From positions 22,546,871-22,610,870 of the forward strand of contig CM048557.1 of the NCBI GenBank assembly GCA_026413225.1: a stretch of DNA of 64,000 nucleotides, written 5' to 3'. This document shows positions 1 through 13,700 of this stretch, piece after piece. The stretch's first letter is position 1, and each line of letters begins with the position of its first letter. The position numbers were made by a program, and so were the translations under genes. The DNA comes from Otis tarda (Eukaryota > Chordata > Aves > Otidiformes > Otididae). Below the pieces are notes generated by a model that was not told where the DNA came from, made no database searches, and saw only the letters and a program-made list of their open reading frames with translations.

Positions 1-944
1 AGGGAAGCACAGCAAGCAATTGTATTTAATTAAACTTTTAGCTGGCTTAGTTATGGAGGCTGTTCTTTGTTTTAATCCTTTCAAAACTGCTGTGAAACTC
101 CTGAGGCAGGGTAGCTACACCCCGGAATATGATAATGATCTTTTAGGATCTGTTTTTCCTCTGTAGAGGTCTCCCAGGTCATCTGTCTCTTTGAGTTGTA
201 GGTAGCCATTATTTATGGCTATTTTTCCAGCTCTTGAAACTTCTCTGAAAAGATTGATGAAAGCACATTGCACCTTTTATTGTTTGTGTATTGAAAATGT
301 TCAAAGAGAAAGATGTAGAGTTGCACATGAGGGTATGAGGTGGGTATGAGGTGGAGGAACCATCCTGATCTCCAGTAGCACAAAACAAGAGTGACTGCTG
401 TACACAGTGATGTTAAGATCACAGAGTCAGACCCTTAGCTTCCAGAGATCTTTTTTTATGGGGTCCTTATCTAGAGAAACAGAAATTAGCTGAAAAATAA
501 AGGGAAAAGGGTTTGTAAAGGGAGGAAGGAGTCATGAGGAGTAAGTGTGTGTGTGTGATTGTTTGAGTTTTTATTGAATATTTTCTAGATATATGATATT
601 TTCCACTTAGTCTAGAATCCAGTGTGATTTTGTTCTTTTTAAAATTTTCTTTCCTAATTTGTGTTTAGTCAACTTCTTAAGCTGATATATAGGCATCGAT
701 CAATCGCAGCCTTGAATGTGTGGACACCATAGATGGCTTGTTAAAACACTGCAGAGTGCTGGGCAGGATGGTACTGAGTTGCTCAAGGATAATTAAGTGC
801 ACCTTAAGAATAAAGCAATAAAGCTACCTCCTTTATGATAGTAAGGAAAAAGTAAATAATCCATTAAAGAGTGTGTGTGTGGAGAGCAGGCTATGGCTGA
901 TGGAAGCAGAGAACTCCCATTTCTGATCCTGGCTGACAATTTTT

Positions 945-1070
945 AGGTCTGCAACTTTAGGTCAATCATTTCATTAATTTAAGCCTTGCTTCTTAGGTAA
1001 GGAATATGTTTACCAGTCTTGTTGAATTACTGTGATATTTCTGTGATTTGTCTATAAATACTTGAAGGAA
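945..1070 (+). repeat. possible ancient MIR-like SINE remnant
   Basis: The order of short motifs resembles the 3' half of a MIR element: an 'aggtcaatcattt' block in the place of the usual GGGCAAGTCACTT, then a 'cttgcttcttaggtaa' block, then a late 'tataaatacttgaagga' block. Divergence is high and no flanking duplication is visible, so this is a weak call made from memory of the consensus. Confidence 0.25.
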
Positions 1071-3527
1071 GAGTACTACAAAAGAAATAATATAGTTAGT
1101 TATTTGCATCTGTACTATAGAGGAGTAGTAGTAAATTATTTTGTTTCTTCCTGTTTGAAAAGTCTTTTAAACTCTTAAACTTTTTTTTGTTTTAAGAATG
1201 ATTTTTTTTTTTTTTAATTGCTGCAGATACTCTAATATGTGTATGTATATGGAAACATGTCTCCGCCATTACAATAGATGCTCCCTAGAAGCTTTTCCCA
1301 CATGGTGTGGTTATTCTCCAGCACTTATTCTATACGGTCAACCGCCTTTTGTTTAAATATACTCACAAAACATCATGTCACCTATTTTCTCTTCTTTCTG
1401 TGAAGTGTATCATTAAATTTGTCCTGCATCTATTCCCTTTTACCTTTGTCACCTTTAGTTCTGGTCTGCCCAACAATGCAAAAATGAGTCACTGAGCTTA
1501 ATTTTGAAAACCCATGGCTATTATAAATACTTCAATCATTTCTCCTCTTTCTGCTCTTAATCATCTTTTCTCAAGACTAAATAAATCCTACTTTTTTTCT
1601 CTCTTGATATTTAAGCCCTCTTTCCCCATTCATCATCTTTGTTTCTCGTGCTGTACTCTCACCAACCTAATTCTGTCTGTCTTCAAATAAGCTGGCCGAA
1701 ATGGGATGCCAGCGTTCAAATGTGGTTTCATTGGGGTTTTGTAGAATCATGCAACAATATGTTTAATATCCTTTGCTTATGATAAGCCAGTTTTCTATTA
1801 ACCTTCTTTACCATTGCTATGCATTAGACCAAGATTCTGCCAATAAAGGTTCATTTTCATGTGACGCATTAGCTAATTCAGTGCCTTTTAAACTGTGCTT
1901 AGCTATACTAATCATTATTATTTGCCTCCAGTCTTTCCGTGCAGAATGTGAACTATAAGTATGCTATCAAAAATCTCTTCATTTGTCCTTGCATACAGTA
2001 ATTGTCTTGACATAGTGATTAATAATTATAATTCTTGCCTCTGAATACAAATTTTAAAATACATTTTTCTTTCTTGCATTGTACACATGCTTTTCATGTC
2101 AATTGCACAATTCAGTATGACTAGTTCAGTCAGTCAGCCAGAGTCAAACGGAAAATAAATGTTTTCACAATCTCTGTGGAAACAAAAAGCAGGACTATAT
2201 CTTCAATGAGAATACAATCTGGCACTCTCACATTCATTAGGCTGTGTTTGTCAGTGCTAAATAAACAACCTTTCATCAAGTGCAGCAATTTTATTCGTTC
2301 TGTAATTAAATATATTTTTTTGCTTAATTTATTTATATGAAAACTTGCTGAAGTGAGACCAAAATTTTTATAATGCATATTTCAAAAAGAGGAATTACGG
2401 TTCTGGATGAAGTCCCAGGTACTATAATACTGTGATTTACTATCTGAAATGTTATGTTGAGTCCATCCACAGAGGAAAGCTATCCAAGCTTCCTCTACAC
2501 ATTTAAGGAGGAGATGAGCTCCTTCTTTGTTTATGAATGCATGGTTAGCTTCTAAGGCTTGTAGAATTTATAGATTTATCAATGAAGTATGAACTTCTGC
2601 TGAACTTGGCAGTAGGATAGGATCATGAAACAAGTGAGATAAAATTCTTTAAAAGAGAAGATCCATCTTCATTGTTAGAGGACGTTTTCGGTCTTTTTTC
2701 TGTTTATCTTAAGACAGGCTTCATGAAACTAATGCAGGTTTGTTAGCTTACTTGGAGAAATAACCTAAATTTGGGGTTTATGGGCTGGTTTGGGTTATTT
2801 GATTGGCAAGGGTGGAGGTTTGGGGGTTCTTTTGGGCTACAGGCTAGCATATACATTCACAACTATCAGAGGTCTCAGGGTACCTCCAAAGAGGCACCTA
2901 GACCATTGTTAGCTCGAGGCGATCTATTCCAGTGCTTCATTATTCTTGCCACTTAGCAAGCTACATCTGACACCAGAGCTGCACCCATGGCTTAGAAAGC
3001 TGGTAGTAAGTTGTTGTGGTGCTTTGCCTTTGAGGGTAAGTGGTTCGGATTCAACCTGGCTTGTAGTCACTTAAAATTAGTAGGATTTTTTTTAATATTC
3101 TGCAGAAAAACTTGGAAACTCTCCTGAGGACATAAAGGGATGATAATCCCTATAATAAAAGCATCAGAGCGGTCAAGGGAACTGGAAATCTAAAGGTATG
3201 GAGGCACGTAGTGCTACTGCCATTTGTTCGCAGACAAAGGTATCAGCTCTAATCAATTAGATGTATGAAATAAAGCTGTGATCTCCCAGGTTAGTCATTT
3301 GGGATCTTTCCCTGCAGCTTTTGAAAGCACTGAGTTTATGTTGTTAACTGGAGCATTGTTTTGATTTTCTTTCACTTCAAACTTCTGTATTTAAAAATAT
3401 TAAAAGCTTCCTTGCAATGTTTTCTTCAGCCTGAACAACCCTGATTCTTACAGCCTTTCTGGTACTTAGTGTCTTATGGACATCTGATAATTCATGTTGT
3501 TCTCCAACAAATTCAGATTAATCTTTG

Positions 3528-3591
3528 GGTTTTTGTTTTTGGTTTTGGTTTGTGGTTTTTTGTTTGGTTGGTTGGTTATTTTTTTTTTTTA
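3528..3591. repeat. GT-rich low-complexity tract (GGTTT/GTTTT units)
   Basis: The plus strand is almost entirely G and T, with units GGTTTT, GGTTT and GGTT followed by a run of twelve T. Similar tracts occur near 16196..16231, 23076..23155 and 57452..57497. It lies inside the LDLRAD3 intron. Confidence 0.8.
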
Positions 3592-4036
3592 AGTGTGATG
3601 TCCTGAGCTGTATAAATACTCCAGCTGGGTGCTGTTGGGGTTGCATTTTTCACTGCCAGTTAACACCCTGTTCTCTACTGACACCTGACTGCATGTGATC
3701 CTGACCATCTCTGCTTTTTTGATCATTCTGAATTTTAATTGTGTCTAGCAGGGTGTTTGTGTTGCCTAACAGCAAGTTGAATAAGCATATTCTCTCTGCT
3801 TTGTCACTCAGGTAGTTACTGAGTAGCATCAGATTCAGAGCAGAGCCCAGTGATGAACTACTGGCAGCCACAGCCTTTGAACGGTTCCCTCCCACTCCCT
3901 ATTTTCAATGTTGTATTTTCTGCTTGAGTGAGATTTTTAGCAGAGTATGAAAAGCACAAGTTCATCATCTTCCTGGTGTCAGTGCCTTCCAGATGCCCAT
4001 TGGTGTCCCATTTGTGTACCCTAGCTTTTAAATGCA

Positions 4037-4135
4037 GCTTTTTTCCTTTTTTTTCCTCCTTGCTTCACTTGTCTTTTTTTTTCCCTTTGCTTGCTTATCT
4101 TTTTACTTTTTTCTTCCTCCCCATCTTTCTCTGGC
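4037..4135 (+). repeat. intronic polypyrimidine tract
   Basis: About 100 bases made nearly only of C and T (CTTTTTTCC, TTCCTCC and CTTGCTTA units) on the plus strand. It is low-complexity sequence inside the LDLRAD3 intron. The open frames on both strands here are composition artefacts. Confidence 0.7.
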
Positions 4136-4592
4136 ATTAGATGGTCTGTCTTGTGACCAGGAAGGCCAAACAGGGCCATGCAGTAGCTGCTTTCACAACC
4201 GATTATTGTCATCTTCGCTGCTGTGTTTTATGCTTTATTTTTTTTTTATAATACTAAAGGAAAGGTTTAGAGTTTGATTACAACCAAGCATGATGTTTGT
4301 AAAGACCTTCCTGAAGGTGTAACCTGAACACAGTGAAGCTACTGAGGCCACTGTTTGGCAAGACTTTCTTGCTGTTTACACTGAGTTTACAGAGCTTGTA
4401 GCTGGAAGGAAACATTCATTTGTACGTCAAACAATTGTGATGCAAAGTCAGGATGACTTTAGAAAGCAAAGGTCTCATGGGGTAAGTTCACGCAGATGGA
4501 GCACTGAGCTCCATCTTGGTTTGAACTGTGCATCTTGCACCAAATCCACTTGATTGTTGTGATCTTGCTTTCCTCTCGTCTCTTTTGGTTCT

Positions 4593-5690
4593 GTTGTGGT
4601 TTTGTTTAGTGAGGGGGGCCTAAGGTGGTAGCTTCTGTAGGAAACTGCTAGAAGTCGCTCCCCTTTGTTCAGTGGACTCGGCTGGGCCTAGGGTGGACTC
4701 GCTGCTGGCCAAGGCCGAGCCAATTGGTAGCAGAATGTTCCGTGATAATGCCTCTGCGATAACATATTTAAGAAGGGGGGAAACAGGAAAAAAAAGAGAG
4801 AAGATGTGAAGCAGCTGAGTCGGGGCAGAGAGGGGGAGGCATGAGCCTTGTGGGCCTTGCAGGCCTCACCCTCTGGCCTCCAGCCGGGCGGCCGACTGGG
4901 CCCAGCTCGGCCTGATCCGGCTGCAGGAAGTGGAGAGGAGATGAGATGTGAATGAGATGTAACAAGATCCTGAGAGGCGTCTGCCAGCCTGTTGTGAGGA
5001 ACGGCTGCAGACACCAAGGTCAGTGAAGAAGGAGGGGGAGGAGTAATGCTGCTCCTGGCGGAGATTCCCCTGCAGCCTGTGGTGATGACCATGGTGGAGC
5101 AGGCTGTGCCCCTGCAGCCCATGGAGGTCCACGGAGGGGCAGAGATCCACCTGCAGCCTGTGGAGGACCCCACACCAGGGGAGGTGGATGCCTGAAGGTG
5201 GCTGTGGCCCATGGAGGGCCCGCTGGGGCAGCTGTTCTGTGGGTCTGCACACCATGGAAGAGATGACCCACGCCAGAGCAGTTTCAGGAAAGACTGTGGT
5301 GTATGGGTGGGACCCCACGAAGGAGCAGGGCAGGAATGTGAGGAGTTCTTCCCCTGACCATGAAGCAGCAGCATAAAACAACGCTTGATGAACTGACCGC
5401 GATCCCCATTCCCTCTTCCCACCCTGTGCTGCTCGAGGGGGGAAGGTAGTAGAGATAATGTTAAGCCTGGGAAGAGGGAGGCGTTGAGGGAGGGTGTCTT
5501 GTTCTCTGTCTCATTATCCTGCTGTTTGTAGTAATAACTGAATAGCTTTCCCCAAGTTGAGTCTGTTTTGCCCATAACAGTAACCTTAAGGATTTCTCCC
5601 TGTCCTTATGTCAAACCTCGAGCTGTTTTTCTTATATCATCTCCCCCTATTCTCTTGGAGAGGGTGGTGGGAGTGAGAGAGAGACTGCGT
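4593..5690 (+). mobile_element. solo LTR of an avian endogenous retrovirus (ERVL-like), degenerate
   Basis: The segment is GC-rich compared with its AT-rich intron surroundings and follows the layout of a long avian LTR family I recognise. In order there is a GAGGGGGGCCTAAGG opening, a TATA-like 'aacatatttaag' near 4761, a central array of CCTGCAGCC..GTGG units, a 'gatgaactgaccgcgatcc' block near 5384, and a 'ttccccaagttgagtctg' block near 5550 following a degraded polyadenylation site. No gag, pol or env sequence flanks it, so it is probably a solo LTR left by recombination. Boundaries are approximate: the left edge may be the TGTTGTGG near 4593, and the right edge is uncertain because the usual terminal CA and a target duplication are not visible. 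It lies in the sense orientation of LDLRAD3. Confidence 0.7.
5060..5335 (+). repeat. degenerate minisatellite (about 40-45 bp unit) inside the LTR
   Basis: Units opening with CCTGCAGCC, followed by a GTGG or ATGG core and a 'GGAGCAG'-like end, recur at about 5069, 5112 and 5150. More diverged copies follow around 5193, 5240 and 5290. The array explains the large open frames on the minus strand here (for example 4688..5575): a repeat with a unit close to a multiple of three stays open by composition. Confidence 0.6.
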
Positions 5691-7666
5691 AGTCTGGTCC
5701 CGATCCGGGCCGAACGGTTTCTCAATCATTAGGACACTATCTTGAACGAGTGAAGTTACGTGGACTGCGTATCTGACAACGTCTCCTCTTCTTCACAATT
5801 CCAGAAAAAAAAAAACAGACTGATAATAGCAATATGTAAGACAGAGCGTGCACTTTGTACTAACACTTTTTCAAAAAGCAGAGCTGTTAAAATATAGTCC
5901 TTGAATGATTAGGCTAAATTTAAAAGCTGATTAAAAACCTACTTTACAGTATATCTAAATCACGCTTAAGCAGTATTTCTTGCCACGTATAGCTGACTCT
6001 GCAGGGTCCCTAAATCCCGCACTGTGTCTCTTCAAGCCTTATTATCCTTCTTATGCAGCAGCTGTCCGTACCACTAATGTGACATCTAGGAAAAAGTTAA
6101 TGTGCACATTCTAGCTAAACAGTAGGTATCTCTTCTTCCCAGCCTCCACAATAAATGCTGTAAAAATGCAGTTCGTCTGTCTGTCCTGTACAGCATCCCA
6201 CGTTCAGCTTTTTCCAGACAGTCTATTGAAATAACACATGTTTTTGCAGGCATATAGATCACCCAAGATAAATTGGTAACAGTTTTGCAACGTGGTGTAA
6301 TTTAGTTTCGGGGTTGGTAGATGGTAAAAACACAAGCATTTAATCCACTGATTTTCATTTTAATTAGTTTATTATTGAGTTATTGTTTGGTTTGTTTTGT
6401 TTTTTTCCTCCTAGATGTTCAAATTATTCTGAGGAATGTTAGCAGACCATGTCATGGAAACTTGGATTCTAAACTCTCAGAGTCAGACTGGAATAGGAAA
6501 GGCCAATTCATACTTTTGACTCAAAACTGCTTAAGACCTTTCAAAATTAATCAAGGTAGAGCATGCTTCTGCACTGGCAGGGAGCTGATACAACGTCTAG
6601 GCTCTTACCTACCTCAGAGCTCTGTTATTCCAATTAACCTTTGCAGAAGACAGGATGGTGCACTTCCACATAAATTTGCCAGTGTTCCCAAGAGTGTTTG
6701 GTAGGAAATGTACTTGTTATGCTATTAGTTAGAGAAGTGAAGATAATGCTGATGTTGGAGACTAACTGTGAGTCTGCTTGGGTCTTGCTGGTTACATTTC
6801 ACAGTTCTGTTAAAACATTCTTTAGTTTTAACTTTCAAGACTATACAATCCTTCTCATTAATTGTACACGGCAATCAGAGACCCAAGATCTGGACTTTTC
6901 CTGAAGTTGGGGGATAGTGGTTGTGACTTGAACAAGACTAGAATATCTCGTTATCTCCAACTTAGGCACAGTGCTTGCACTGAAGACAATAGGGTTTTTA
7001 TTTCTTCGAAGCACATTCTTGCATTATTTTATAAGTTTGGTCCACCAAAGAGCCTTTTAGCAGTGCTGCTATTTGAGGTTTTCATTCTGCAGAACAGGTT
7101 TCATTTAGTGCCTGGGAGGAGGATGATAGCAGTGGAAGCCCCTAGAGCTTCCCGTGCACCCAGCTCTTGCTGAGTGGCATCTTCCTGTCATAAAATGTTA
7201 TGAGAAGTGTGTAGTAACTAACTTCTTGGCAGTCTCCTTGATGGTGACCCTGCATTTTGAGAGGAGAAAGAGGAGACAAACAAAGTAACTGAACCCCTGT
7301 ATTTAGAGAAGAGGGCTTTATTAGGAGAAAGTTCATCCTTTTTATGTTCTGCCCCTGCTTTTGGGCATAGTTTCTGTACTGAATGTGAATTAATCAAATT
7401 ACACCACTAGCCTTTTGGGCTATCACGTGTCCAGGAAGTGCTGCTCAGATCAATGTCGGAGTGATCCTGAATTGGATTTGAGTAACACTTTAATTTCCCC
7501 CTTGGCCACCATCCAGCTGCCAAGCCTGGACCTTTTGTTTCCGTGCTTGATGGAGAATTTTGGCTTTGCAGGTTTTTACATTGCTGCCAAGTTAATTTTA
7601 GAACTTTAGTTGCCATAGCTACTGCTAAGTATTTCTTAGTTCTCTACTTATTTGCTCAATTTGCCG

Positions 7667-7700
<34 letters not shown>

Positions 7701-10700
7701 TTTAACATTTAAATGGCAATGTGTGAAGTGCATGGAATAATTATGCTACCCTGCAGAAAATAAAAAGGAGGGTATGAGAGAGGTGAGGCTCTTGATCTTC
7801 AGTCTGATGACTCAGCTGCTCTTTCAGCAGCTGCAAAGACTTGAAAGCGCTGCTCTTGTACGGTGTGGTCAGGATGAGGGGTTTAAGTCTGAGGAGGAAG
7901 GCACGGGTACCACAGTCATTCTGATGCACTGAACGAGATGTGCTGAGGCTGCTGCTAAATCTGCTGGCTAATACTGTCTTGAGGTTTATCTGTGTCTTCC
8001 TGGCTAGTTGTATAGACTTATAACTGTATATAGTTCCAAGTCTTATGCTTAGCTTTAAATTGTTCGGAACAATGGCCATCGTCTTGCTCAGAGCCTGTGC
8101 AGTACATTATATGGAGAAATCCTATTTTATTACTGGAGCTCCAAGGTGCTACACTAATACCAATAATGATTAAAAAAAATTATGTGTATGGGTGGATAGA
8201 TAATAAGTTCTACCTATTGAGATGTCCTACTCTGGGCAGGCAAGGTCATGAATGTCTTTGCAATCGTCTGAACAAATAGGCAAAGACAGATCACCCAGTG
8301 ATATTTGGACTTCTGATTAATATTTGAAACACTTATGCTTTTGAGGAAAACATAGTTCTTGTCAGTACAGAAGACCTTGGGAGAATGTCCTGAGAGCCCT
8401 AGGACATCCTTATCTAATTTTCAGGAGACAATAGCAGGGCAGGGAGCCAGGCAGAGGTGGAGAAGTGACCTGATGGGCAACTTCAGGAGCTGGGCCACAC
8501 TCTGCTCCAACGTCTTAGTTTGAGGGTTGTACTGGCTGCTGTGGTTCTGGTTCGTGGTTGTTAGGGACGCTTGTGATTAGCACAGGGTGAAACACGGTAT
8601 AGCCTAATGCCATTTCAAGCTGGGACATCTGTGCAGATCAGTGTTCTCTGGATGTGAAGCCGTTGCTGTTGTAGATATACCTGGAAGGAGCTTGGGGTTT
8701 CATCCTGCTACTTGCCCAGAAATCCTACCCATTTACCAAGTACCTGGTAAGCGAAGATGTAATTGTATTGTGTTATTTTGGCCAGTTCCCATAGATAGGG
8801 TCTGTTTAGTATGTGTAACACTTCGGTTAACAACTCTCTCTTCTGTGCCTGAAACAGAAAGCCAGAGCAGGGCAGAAACACACTTTGAATGCAGTTAAAA
8901 ACAAATCCTTGTCTTTGGTGTGTTAAGGGAAATAGGAAGCTGCTTGGGGAGGGGAACAAATGATAACTGAAAATGAAGCTCCATGAAGACAAAGTGCTGT
9001 GCTGTCTGGGCTAGGTCTTGTTTGCAGCTTGGAGAAGGGCAGTGGGAAGAAAAGAGAACTGGGTTAGAATGGACATCACTAGAACAAAGAATATTCTCAA
9101 AGTCCAGTGCACAAAATCTACATAAGACTTGTTTTAGTGGGACATAATATCATCAAGGATGAGAAATTTAAGAGCTTTTGGAGACTTAGCTGAATGCCCT
9201 CGGAACTGCTAGCACAAAAAGTAAATAATGTGCAGAGGCTCTGCCTGTCTGTATTTGACTTTCTTGTAGTCTTTCACCTTCCAAGCGGCAGCTCTGCTCC
9301 AGTTGGAATTTAAATGCGTTGTTACAGTAACGTCTTTGTTGGAGATGGACCGTGACTCCTGCTCATTAAGGCTACAGATGTCTGCTCAGATTATGTATTT
9401 CAAAAGCTTTTTCTCTGATGAACTGTGAAAAGCCAGGCTTGAGCAGAGGATTGTGAAAGATGAAATAATAGCCCCTCGTCCCTGTGTCTAGCAGACTTGC
9501 TGCACTTGCTCCCAGATCTCTTTAAAAACTTTGAGACAGCAAATTTGTTCGCAGTCAATAAGATAGCCCTCTGAGCACAACCCCTTATGTCTCCTTTGTC
9601 AGTCTTTTCCTACGTTATTCACAAAGATTTTTACACTTCAAAAATCTCTAATCTGCCAATTCAGCGTTTCCCAGATAATAAGGTTTAATAGGCATAAGTG
9701 GCATTGATAAACTGTTTATATGTGGCATGATTAGAAAACATAGATCTGCTTCAGGGGAAGCACAAAAAAAAATAAATACTCTATGAATTTAAGCTAAATT
9801 AGCTTCCCAGTCACCTTTTTTAGTGAATTTGCATTTAAGAGCAGAGCAGAGAGAACTTTTTCAACCTGCCTAGATAATACTTGCTTCTTCTGGGAACGGG
9901 CAGCTGAATTATCAAGAAATTCAGTTCAATGGCTTCTGTGATGTGTAAACATTTGCCGAAAGTTATTGGGGCAGAACTAAAGAGTCGTAGTTTTTTCTTT
10001 CTAAAGAAGTCATCCATGTCCAGCTAAGATTTTTCAGGTGTTCTTATATCTCACCTTCTGTGCACAAAATGGATAGAGGTTCATCGAGCAGTGTCAGCTA
10101 GGTACCCAACATTCCCTTCCGCACCTCTGTATACTCACCTGACTCAACAAAAAAAAAAAAAAGTTACCAGGGAATTACCAAGAAGTTATGCATGTCAACA
10201 TGATCAGATATATAGTAAGATAAAGAAAAAACATGATGTAAAAGTCTCTTGTATGCAAGACTGTCTCATAGTTCTGCTACTTTTGTTTTAGCTGTACTGT
10301 AGAGCAGTTTTTTCTTGCTGGAGCATTATTTTGGAAGACCATTAGGGGCAATTCATTTTCTTTTTCTTGAATGGGAAGTGACCTCTCTATGGCTACGAGC
10401 CCAGCACTGATAAGCTTAGGTAACATTGCTTTTAATCTTTTGCAGGTTTGGATTTACTGACTTTGCTAGAAAAGGGAGATTAGATGCAGGTTGGTCTTTC
10501 TTGCTTTAAACTACACCACAGCAGAAGCAAAATACCACTGGACCTCACTTGTGAGCGTGTTTTGCTAATGAACCTTAGGATTGGGTCTTCTTGGACCAAA
10601 AACCCATCTATAAGGCAAGAAGGTGGTTGTTATGGTGGGGGAAGAGGACTTTGTTTTGATGGTAGCTGAGTCTTCCTAGGCAGAACTTGTCTCAGAGATT

Positions 10701-13700
10701 CAACGCACTCTGTGCCTGTTCATGAAAAGGTATAAAAACTGTGTGTGTTTAGGGAGCTGGATTCTCTTCATGGGGAGAGAGAGTGTCTCCATGCAAAGTA
10801 CTCAGCACTGCCTAGGGCACAAAAAGGAGCACTTGGCAGATAAAACAGATTCTTTCCTCTTCATGGGATGTATCTGTAGTCCTCAGTGCAGCTCTGTGTT
10901 AAAGACACATAGGCTAGAATTGGCTGAACTGGTGGAGATGCTAATTCAGATCCCAAAACCAATATTGCTGTGTTGCCCAGTTCAAAGGCTCCACCAGACA
11001 GCACTATCCCAAACAGCACCTTCACGGCTGTGCTTCTGGTTCAGAGATCTCCGCAGACCTGTAGTCCCCAGTGTAGACCTGCACTTAGATTGCTGTTGTT
11101 CTCAGACACACAGTGAACTCAATGGCAATATAAGCAACAGATCTAAAAACCTGAAAAAGAATGGTGTTCCTGGTAAATAAATGATGTTTGATTAGCCACA
11201 GTAATCCCAGAGCTCCAAAACAGTGTGTTACCTGCAAATTTACCCAAAATCTCTGCAAGATATGTGAGTTGTTTTGTATGAAAAGGATCATGAAACCAGA
11301 TAAAATAGATGTTTTGTTTCAGATTGTCCTAAAGCTGGTCATCAGATTCCATCTGATTTTTGGCAAAATATTTTTTCTTCAGCAATCTGGTTAATCTCTT
11401 TGGATTTATGGAAGCTTTTAATGAAGGACCTAGCAGATGCTATCCTAAGCAGATGGATAACCTTAAAAAGTTTTGCAAATAAGTTGATATATAATTCACT
11501 TCTCCCATTTTTCTTCCCTTTTAATAAGATGGAGATTCTAAAGAGAAGGGACTGTGCTGCTGCAGAATGATCCCATGGTAACTAATTAGGTCTCCTCAGG
11601 TCTGCAAAGGCATCGTGTTCTCAGTCTTATGCCGATGTGCAGTAACCAGTGAGTCTTGTGGTATTTTACAGGGATGTCATAATATATTTACCTTCCTTGC
11701 ACTGAAGAATTGCGGGTAGTGATGGTATTCATCCATGGATCGTCCTTGCAATAAACTTGTTGATATTTGCGTAAAAATGATCTGCTTGTCACTAAACTCC
11801 CTATGCTGGCCTTTGTCTGTTATGTATGACGTGAATTCATTTCTCAGCTGGTGAATTTAGGGAGTGTATTAAAGAAGCCACAGCAATATGTGATGAGCTG
11901 TAATTAAAATTACTAATGCATGTAAATTCCTCTCCTCCTTTTTGCTTTGATTTACATTCTTCATGCAGACTGTATTCACTTTGCTGCGTGAGCTAGAGAC
12001 GTAGTGGTGACTGGGAACAATGATTTCCGCTTTCCTCCAGCACAGTTGCCCAGGAAAATAAATTTAATAAGGATCCTTACTGAGGTGAGGATCAAGATAT
12101 CAAGAAAACTGTGTGTCTTGCAGCTGGCCTGCAAAACTCTGACCTGTGGTTGTAGTGGCGTCATCAGTAAAACAGATCAATATAAGAGTGGTAGTTTATG
12201 TACTCAGTAGCAGGACCAATATTCAGGTTCTCTTAGTTCTGGTACAGTCTTTCTTTCCCATCTCATCCCTTCTTACTGAAATATCTATGATTTAAAATTG
12301 AGATGTTTAAAGGATTAGCCGTTTCATGTTGTGTTATCTTACCTAAGTAACGCATAAGTTATTTTTAGTGATGCTGGAAAATGTGGTTTGGTGTTTAACC
12401 ATGGAAGTCAACTACCAAAATCAAATATTGAGACAAAAACCCAAAACATCTTGATGCAGAACAGTGGGTGCTTGAGGAAAACTATTCTATTGTGGTGGAC
12501 ACAGCTGGTATGTATTTCATTATTTTGATGATAGCGAAGTTTGTAAGTGTCTCAGTTGCAATTCTGAGTGACCAAAAGTGACCTAGTTGATAGGTGAAAG
12601 AAAGGAAAATCGTATGTGAAGATTTACTGTCCCAGCCTTCTGCAGTGGGAAATGAAGAATTTGCGTGGATAGTCCTCTAGTTGTGTAGATTTTGGGGGTC
12701 AATGAATTGGGTTTGTTGTGTTGTTTTTTCCTCAGCCTCTTGTTTTTCTTGAGGTAGATAAATGTCTTGTGTCAGAATAGTATTTTTCTTTTTGAAGCTA
12801 TAAGGAGTTACAGCCTGCATAGAAATAGAAATTCTCCCCCAAAAAAGAAAACAGTACTCAAAGGCTGTATGACCTTGTGAACACGGGGCTGAAGTGGAGT
12901 CAGGGGCACACGGTTCTGTGGTACTGGCACCGGCCTCAAGTGCGGCACAGGCACATCAGTGTGTTTATGCCACTTTGCTTCTCTGAGCCACTTTCCTCCT
13001 TTGCATTTTGTTTTTTATCGTGTTTTCTCAAAAGATTGTCTCAAAAGATTTACATGCAGTTCAAAATACATTAAGGTGTTGTCCAAAGTCATTATTCCAT
13101 GACCTTTTTGCTTCTCTGGGCCCAGAGTCTGGGCAGGGATTCCTTCTCCTATACCATGACTCTGAACAGATCCAACTGTAACTTCTCTTACAATTCTTGG
13201 TCTCTTTGCCAATTCCTCAGTGCCTACTGCAAGTAGAACATACGCTATACGCTATCTGAAGTACCTCTTCTGGTCTGATCTTCTCATCTCTTCTCGTCAT
13301 CCCTCTAATGCTGCTGTTTAGGGTTGTACTTCCGCTCCTGTTCCCTACCACTCAGTTACCATTTCCAACCATTCCCTCCACCATTTCTGTCTCAAATTGA
13401 AGCTCACTTGTGTGATCTTTCATGGCCTTAGCCCAGCTGATGTTTTTCTTTTCCTCATCTTGTTCTATCCTAGCTTCATCTTTTGTTTGGTTCGGGGGTT
13501 TGGTTTGGTTTTGTTTTTACCATTCACTTCTTTCACTGCACTCTTTGCTTTTAGACTTTCACATCTCTTAGTGGTATCATATCTACCAGGCTTACATTGC
13601 TGTTTTTGCTGTTCCCACACTCTTTCTTCTTTTGGATTTTTTTCCAGCAGGAGGTCTTCTGGTTGCAAACATCCAAATAACCGCCCTTTAGTAAGCAGCT

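Noticed and set aside
4688-5575. 295-codon open frame on the minus strand
   Set aside because: It lies wholly inside the LTR and its minisatellite, has no domain, and overlaps other equally long frames. It is a composition and repeat artefact.
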